NCBI RefSeq assembly: GCF_000314005.1
Contig: NZ_JH980292.1
Span: 3,694,121 to 3,758,120 of the forward strand
Length of the DNA stretch: 64,000 nucleotides
From: Spirulina subsalsa PCC 9445
GTDB taxonomy: Bacteria; Cyanobacteriota; Cyanobacteriia; Cyanobacteriales; Spirulinaceae
Reading direction: 5' to 3'
Part shown: one piece after another, positions 61,065 to 64,000 of the stretch
Numbering within the stretch: the first letter of the stretch is position 1
Layout of the letters: the number at the start of each line of letters is the position of its first letter
Notes under the pieces: model-generated
What the model saw: the letters and a program-made list of their open reading frames with translations, nothing else
The model's database searches: none
Told to the model about the DNA's origin: nothing
Translations under genes and position numbers: made by a program

Positions 61065-64000
61065 TCACTCTCCTATCTTTCGCCAATCCCCCGACGGGAT
61101 AAACGCCGCCCAATAGTACGGATGCCCATACCGCTCACTCCCTAACATCCCCAACTGCACCCGACGCAGCGCCTCCCCTCGTCCCTCACCCCTCAAAATC
61201 CGCTCATAATACTCCACCATAAAATCCTTCGTCCCCTCATCCGACACCTTCCACAAACTCATCACTTGACTCTCGGACCCCGCCATCACCAGCGCCCGAC
61301 GCAATCCATACACCCCCTCCCCATTATTCACCTCACCTATGCCCGTCTCACAGGCCGACAACACCACTAACTGAGTTCCCCACAAATTCAACCCCGCCAC
61401 CTCCAAGGCCGTTAAAACCCCATCCTCATCCCCACTGCGGCGCTGATTAAACCCCGCCAAGGCTAAACCAGAACGTAAGAGGGGATTTTCTTTGGAGAGT
61501 AACCTACTGAGGGATTGGGGCGCAGCAAATTCTGGACTGGCTATATCCGGCAAGAAAAAGCCATGAGTCGCTAAGTGAAGTATTCGAGGGGATTGGGTTT
61601 GTTGGAGGGCATTTTCCGTCGCCTCATCCCCCATTAAAACAACGGCCTCCGGGAGTAAGGTTTGCAGAGCTTTCCCTTCTACTTCTGTATAGGGAAGAGC
61701 CGCAAAGGTTAATTCCCCCAAATCTAAAGACCGTTGAGCCTCTCCCCGGCCACGACTGGCCACAATTGATAGGGAATGGGCTTGGCGATAATCGGGATTG
61801 GCTAGGATGAGGGGCGGGTGTTGGCTGGGGAGAGACTCTTGGAAGCGAATTAAATCGCGTCCCGTGGTGAGATAGGTAATGGAGTAATTCTCGACTAAAT
61901 ACTGTCCATTCTCATCCACCAAGGCCGCAAATGGCAGCAAGTTCAAGGCTCCATCAGGAGAGAGTAGGAGGTGCTTGGTCTTGCCCAGTCGAGCGCGAAT
62001 GGGCTGCATGAGCATTTCATCCAATTGACGGGCATTGGGTTTGAGTGAATTTTCAGGACGACGAGCAGAATTGGTGAGGTCGCGGTGAACTCGCACTCTA
62101 AGGGCATCAATGGGCGCTGCTGGTCCTAAGTCTACCCATTGCGGGGGGCCACTCGATTGGAGAAGATAAGCCCCATAGTGGGGTTCTCCCCATTGTTCTC
62201 CTTGTGGCACTTTGGCGTTAAACGGTCGATAAATCACCAGTTCAATTAAAGCGGCATCACCGGGGATGAGGGCTTGAATGGCTTCGATAGTAACGGGTTT
62301 TGTTTGTTGACGAAATTCTGCACTGTTGCGAGCGAGTTGGGATTCTAGTTGATTGGCTTGGGTTTGCAGTTGGGTCAGTTGTTGGCGATATTGTTCTGGG
62401 GGGAGGTGTTCGGGGGGATTGAAGGTAAGGGTGGCGAGTTGGGAACGAGTTTTAGTGAGGTTATCAAGGAGTTGTTGATTGGCTGGGGTGATGTTTTGGC
62501 GTAGGGTTTGCAGGTTGTTCGTAACGGCTTCTAGGATGCGTCCTTTGCGACGGAGGAGGGTGGTGAGGGCGAGTTGTGCGGCTGCGGGGTCGTTGGGGGC
62601 GGTTTGTAGGTGGAGGGAAATGGCGGATTGAGTGGTACCTCGGAGGGTATTCATATAATCCTGTTTTTGGGATTCTGAACCTGTGGCGAGGATGGTGTCA
62701 AGGTTGTGTTCTTCTATCTCTAAACCTTGACGAAGGAAGTTAATGGCCGGAGTGACATCCCCTTGGGATTGATGGAGTAAGGCCAAGTTGTTAAGACTGG
62801 CCGCTACATCGGGATGTTGTTCTCCTAATAGATGTTTTCTCATGTCTAAGGCTTGACGGAACAGGGGTTCTGCTTCTAGGTATCTTCCTTGCAATAAGTA
62901 CAAAAAGCCCAAGTTATTCAGGCTGGTGGCTAGAGCGGGATGTTCTGTTGTGAAGAGGCGTTTCCTCATTTCTAAAACTTGAATATAGAGAGGTTGAGCC
63001 TCTCTATATCGACCTTGAGAACGGTACAATTCCGCTAAGTTATTGAGGCTGGTTGCAATATCAGGATGCTCTTTTCCCCAGAGGCGCTCTCTTATCTCTA
63101 AGGCTTGGCGTAGGAGGGGTTCGGCTTCTGGATATCGACCTTGGGCATAATACAATGTGGCTAAGTTATTGAGGCTAGTGGCGACAGACCCATGTTCTGT
63201 TCCTAATAGACGTTGATTGATCTCTAAAGCCCGGAGATACAAGGGTTCGGCTTCGGAATATCGGCCTTGAGATTCATATAGTCCGGCTAAGTTATGGAGG
63301 CTTTGGGCGATGAGGGGATGTTCTATCCCGAATTGGCGTTTTCTCATCTCTAAGGCTTGAAGATACAGGGGTTCGGCTTTTGGGTATTGGCCTTGGAAAC
63401 GGTACAATTCGGCTAAATTGTTGAGGCTGTCTGCGACGGAGGGATGTTCTGCCCCGAGTAGACGTTTTCTCATGCCTAAAGCTTGAAGATATAAGGGTTC
63501 GGCTTCTGGATACCGACCTTGGGATGAGTATAAAACCGCCAAGTTGTTCAGGCTTTGGGCGACGGAAGGGTGTTCTGCCCCGAATTGGCGTTTTCTCATC
63601 GCTAAGGCTTGAAGATACAAGGGTTCGGCTTCTGCGTATCGCCCTTGGGATTCATATAATCCGGCTAGGTTATTGAGGCTATCTGCTATATCAGGATGTT
63701 CTGCGCCTAACAGCCGTTTATATAGCTCTAAGGCTTGAAGATAGAGGGGTTCGGCCTCGGAGTATCGATCTTGGGATGAGTATAAGAAGGCTAAGTTATT
63801 GAGGGTTGCTGCTATATTAGGATGTTCTGCACCTAATAACCGTTTATATAGCTCTAAGGCTTGAAGATAGAGGGGTTCGGCTTCTGCATACCGACTTTGA
63901 GAGGAGTATAAAAAGGCTAAGTTATTGAGGCTGGTGGCTACGGCCGGATGTTCTTCTCCTAAAAGGTGTTTTCTGATCTCCAAAGCTTGAAGATACAGGG
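61065..64000 (-). CDS. TPR-CHAT protein, 5' end outside window
   Basis: The frame is open to the window edge, so the true start and any signal peptide are not visible; the visible part begins inside a TPR (LYLQALEI). At least ten 42-residue TPRs (SLNNLAFLYSSQSRYAEAEP type) precede the same linker and CHAT domain as in the neighbour, with HLATHGFFLPDI and VVLSACETGIGEV. The last residues (ERYGHPYYWAAFIPSGDW) are nearly identical to its paralogue. The TPR region has diverged more than the CHAT domain, which suggests conserved protease function with different recognition. It is upstream of its paralogue on the same strand. Confidence 0.92.
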   Translation of the reverse strand, partial: LYLQALEIRKHLLGEEHPAVATSLNNLAFLYSSQSRYAEAEPLYLQALELYKRLLGAEHPNIAATLNNLAFLYSSQDRYSEAEPLYLQALELYKRLLGAEHPDIADSLNNLAGLYESQGRYAEAEPLYLQALAMRKRQFGAEHPSVAQSLNNLAVLYSSQGRYPEAEPLYLQALGMRKRLLGAEHPSVADSLNNLAELYRFQGQYPKAEPLYLQALEMRKRQFGIEHPLIAQSLHNLAGLYESQGRYSEAEPLYLRALEINQRLLGTEHGSVATSLNNLATLYYAQGRYPEAEPLLRQALEIRERLWGKEHPDIATSLNNLAELYRSQGRYREAQPLYIQVLEMRKRLFTTEHPALATSLNNLGFLYLLQGRYLEAEPLFRQALDMRKHLLGEQHPDVAASLNNLALLHQSQGDVTPAINFLRQGLEIEEHNLDTILATGSESQKQDYMNTLRGTTQSAISLHLQTAPNDPAAAQLALTTLLRRKGRILEAVTNNLQTLRQNITPANQQLLDNLTKTRSQLATLTFNPPEHLPPEQYRQQLTQLQTQANQLESQLARNSAEFRQQTKPVTIEAIQALIPGDAALIELVIYRPFNAKVPQGEQWGEPHYGAYLLQSSGPPQWVDLGPAAPIDALRVRVHRDLTNSARRPENSLKPNARQLDEMLMQPIRARLGKTKHLLLSPDGALNLLPFAALVDENGQYLVENYSITYLTTGRDLIRFQESLPSQHPPLILANPDYRQAHSLSIVASRGRGEAQRSLDLGELTFAALPYTEVEGKALQTLLPEAVVLMGDEATENALQQTQSPRILHLATHGFFLPDIASPEFAAPQSLSRLLSKENPLLRSGLALAGFNQRRSGDEDGVLTALEVAGLNLWGTQLVVLSACETGIGEVNNGEGVYGLRRALVMAGSESQVMSLWKVSDEGTKDFMVEYYERILRGEGRGEALRRVQLGMLGSERYGHPYYWAAFIPSGDWRKIGE

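Noticed and set aside
57366..64000. Regular 126-bp repeats in the TPR genes and the CHAT domain as evidence of a Craspase-type CRISPR system
   Set aside because: The repeats encode TPRs, there is no gRAMP/Cas gene or CRISPR array, and one of the two proteins has a visible signal peptide.

Overview
The window comes from a cyanobacterium, probably filamentous. It carries form IB Rubisco (rbcL-rbcX-rbcS), beta-carboxysome genes, a CO2-uptake NDH-1 module, zeta-carotene desaturase, a plastid-type fibrillin, frequent GCGATCGC (HIP1) octamers and abundant GGGAATC/GGGAGTC-type heptad repeats. Large beta-helix/CHAT and TPR/CHAT proteins suggest an Oscillatoriales- or Spirulina-like genome. The species cannot be read from the sequence.

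Layout. 1-18 kb: a truncated pentapeptide-type membrane protein, a TnpB-only IS200/IS605-type element, DUF3352, rhodanese, hrcA, a DHH-CBS-tRNA nucleotidyltransferase fusion, a kinase with a 13-residue coiled-coil repeat, mnmE, a possible exosortase-associated protein plus HpsJ pair, ubiA, a HAD hydrolase, a Crp/Fnr regulator, a stand-alone DALR domain and a formylglycine-generating-enzyme-like protein. 18-25.6 kb: moaC, tRNA-Arg(ACG), yidD, an M15 dipeptidase, a solitary m5C methyltransferase whose 3' end is overrun by a transposon derivative, zds, a Mo-nitrogenase-C-like protein and a response regulator. 25.9-39.4 kb is a CO2-concentrating island: ndhF4-ndhD4-cupB on the minus strand, and ccmK2-ccmK1-ccmL-ccmM-ccmN followed by rbcL-rbcX-rbcS on the plus strand. 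CO2 is converted to bicarbonate at the thylakoid by NDH-1/CupB and fixed in the carboxysome. 39.4-57 kb: a SigF-like sigma factor, BI-1, an aminotransferase, fetB, cysE, mraY, DUF3134, fibrillin, an oligopeptide ABC ATPase, a 1555-residue TPS/DUF4347/beta-helix/CHAT protein, tRNA-Val(GAC), hemB, YggT and a HEAT protein. 57-64 kb: two tandem TPR-CHAT genes, the second cut by the window edge.

Repeats are a major theme. I see (i) one intact TnpB element plus two 486-bp deletion derivatives about 98-99 % identical to each other; (ii) a MITE of about 170 bp with imperfect terminal inverted repeats, in five main copies; (iii) a palindromic insertion sequence nested in one MITE and in another relic; (iv) 60/67/68-bp tandem duplications; (v) heptad tracts that often begin at or within a few bases of stop codons; (vi) a hairpin family resembling a second IS200/IS605-type right end. 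Several have been captured by genes as new C-termini, stop codons or an in-frame insertion.

The strongest candidates for unexplored biology are the group of three CHAT-protease proteins with export signals (48-64 kb), and the TnpB element with short relatives that keep only the ends and the possible guide-RNA region.
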